In this document: piece after piece, positions 63,319-64,000 of the stretch
How positions within the stretch are numbered: position 1 is the first letter of the stretch
Layout: each line of letters begins with the position of its first letter
DNA from: Scolanthus callimorphus
Lineage: Eukaryota; Cnidaria; Anthozoa; Actiniaria; Edwardsiidae
Length of the DNA stretch: 64,000 nucleotides
Assembly: GCA_033964015.1 (NCBI GenBank)
Contig: CM066919.1
Coordinates: 6,313,831 to 6,377,830, forward strand
Direction of reading: 5' to 3'
Made by a program: the position numbers and the translations under genes
Notes under the pieces: model-generated
Told to the model about the DNA's origin: nothing
Databases searched by the model: none
Seen by the model: the letters and a program-made list of their open reading frames with translations, nothing else

Positions 63319-64000
63319 CTTATATGGTAGTAACAATTACAGTCGCGTTGGTAGTGCTTTAACTTCGCGAGCGGACCACGTTGTATTAATTGGGGGGTGG
63401 GGTTCAACTAGGATTTAGAAGAGAGAGGCGTGATCCTCTAGAGTCGATAATTTAATTCATAATATATTATCTAAGGCCTACTATACGTCAAACGCCTGCC
63501 AGAGTCGCAAAGTTTTTGATTATAAAGTATAATGAAACAGCATCCTGTGAAAAAGGAAAGGTTCGACAGCAAGAGCGGCTGATGCCGTAGGCCTCATTCA
63601 GTATTACGATCAAGAGCATGAGAGCGTAAGTGAACATCGTAAATGTCTAAACCGTTGTATTATATAACCTCAGTGGTTTACAGGGAATTCTGCCACTGAG
63701 AAAAACCGTATATTTTCACATGTGAAAATACGATAATTTTTACATGTGAAAATATCAGCCAATCAGATGTTTTCTCACGTGGCCAATAAAAGGCGCTCAC
63801 TCGAAGATAAATTCCATATCTCTGTATTATTCTCTATTTATACTATACTACCTCTACAATAAATCTAAAATAAGAAATGCCATCAACAGACTTTGTCGAT
63901 CAAGAATATCGTCCAGGGTAATTCGAGTCATAGACCAATCCGGATCAGCTGCGGAATTCCCAAGGGGGTGACTTCCGTATCAGCTGTGTTTGCAAAGGGG
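63319..64000. other. Right-edge region with repeat remnants
   Basis: 63475-63605 repeats the block at 23405-23560. At 63700-63760 there is an inverted repeat 'cgtatattttcacatgtgaa' / 'tttttacatgtgaaaat', with 'cagccaatcagatgttttct' following, in the style of a MITE. No gene is seen up to the edge. Confidence 0.55.

Overview
This is eukaryotic, almost certainly metazoan, nuclear DNA. It is AT-rich, with long introns, GT-AG splice sites and four recognisable animal gene families, all broken into small exons. The dense load of short palindromic transposons, tRNA-derived SINE-like units and a very common repeat ending in a 'gacgtttcgagcgttagcc' motif look to me like an anthozoan cnidarian (stony-coral type). 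That placement is an inference from memory of such genomes and is not proven here.

Layout. (1) 840-1192, minus strand: a probable 5' exon of an unrecognised gene running off the left edge, head-to-head with the next gene. (2) 2559-34955, plus strand: a nearly complete BRAP gene (BRCA1-associated protein / IMP, a RING plus UBP-zinc-finger E3 ligase) in 19 recognised exons over 32 kb; one conserved internal exon was not found. (3) 6407-9490, minus strand: a complete three-exon two-pore-domain potassium channel (K2P/KCNK) lying inside BRAP intron 3 on the opposite strand. (4) about 37559-43180, minus strand: a DAZ/BOULE-like RNA-binding protein (seven exons found, 3' end not found). (5) 45547-50071, plus strand: a short-chain dehydrogenase/reductase in five exons. 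(6) about 52100-54273, plus strand: a small unrecognised membrane protein. (7) 54.7-59.7 kb: a nested inverted-repeat / foldback transposon complex. (8) 59780-63318: a 3.5-kb satellite of 21-bp units with longer-period structure. (9) 63.3-64.0 kb: flanking repeats.

Between and inside the genes there are at least twenty-five short inverted-repeat elements in several families. One family has clear 9-bp target-site duplications (MULE-like). Two tandem-spaced copies of a multi-hairpin 230-bp sequence (22132 and 23691) may be a structured RNA or an unusual transposon end.

Quality note: at least six otherwise conserved exons contain one apparent single-base indel each (the last SDR exon contains two), mostly in homopolymer runs. 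Correcting each by one base restores the exact family frame and the splice phase of the whole gene. This points to residual sequencing or assembly errors more than to pseudogenes. I found no functional link between the genes: they are unrelated housekeeping, signalling, germline and metabolic functions.
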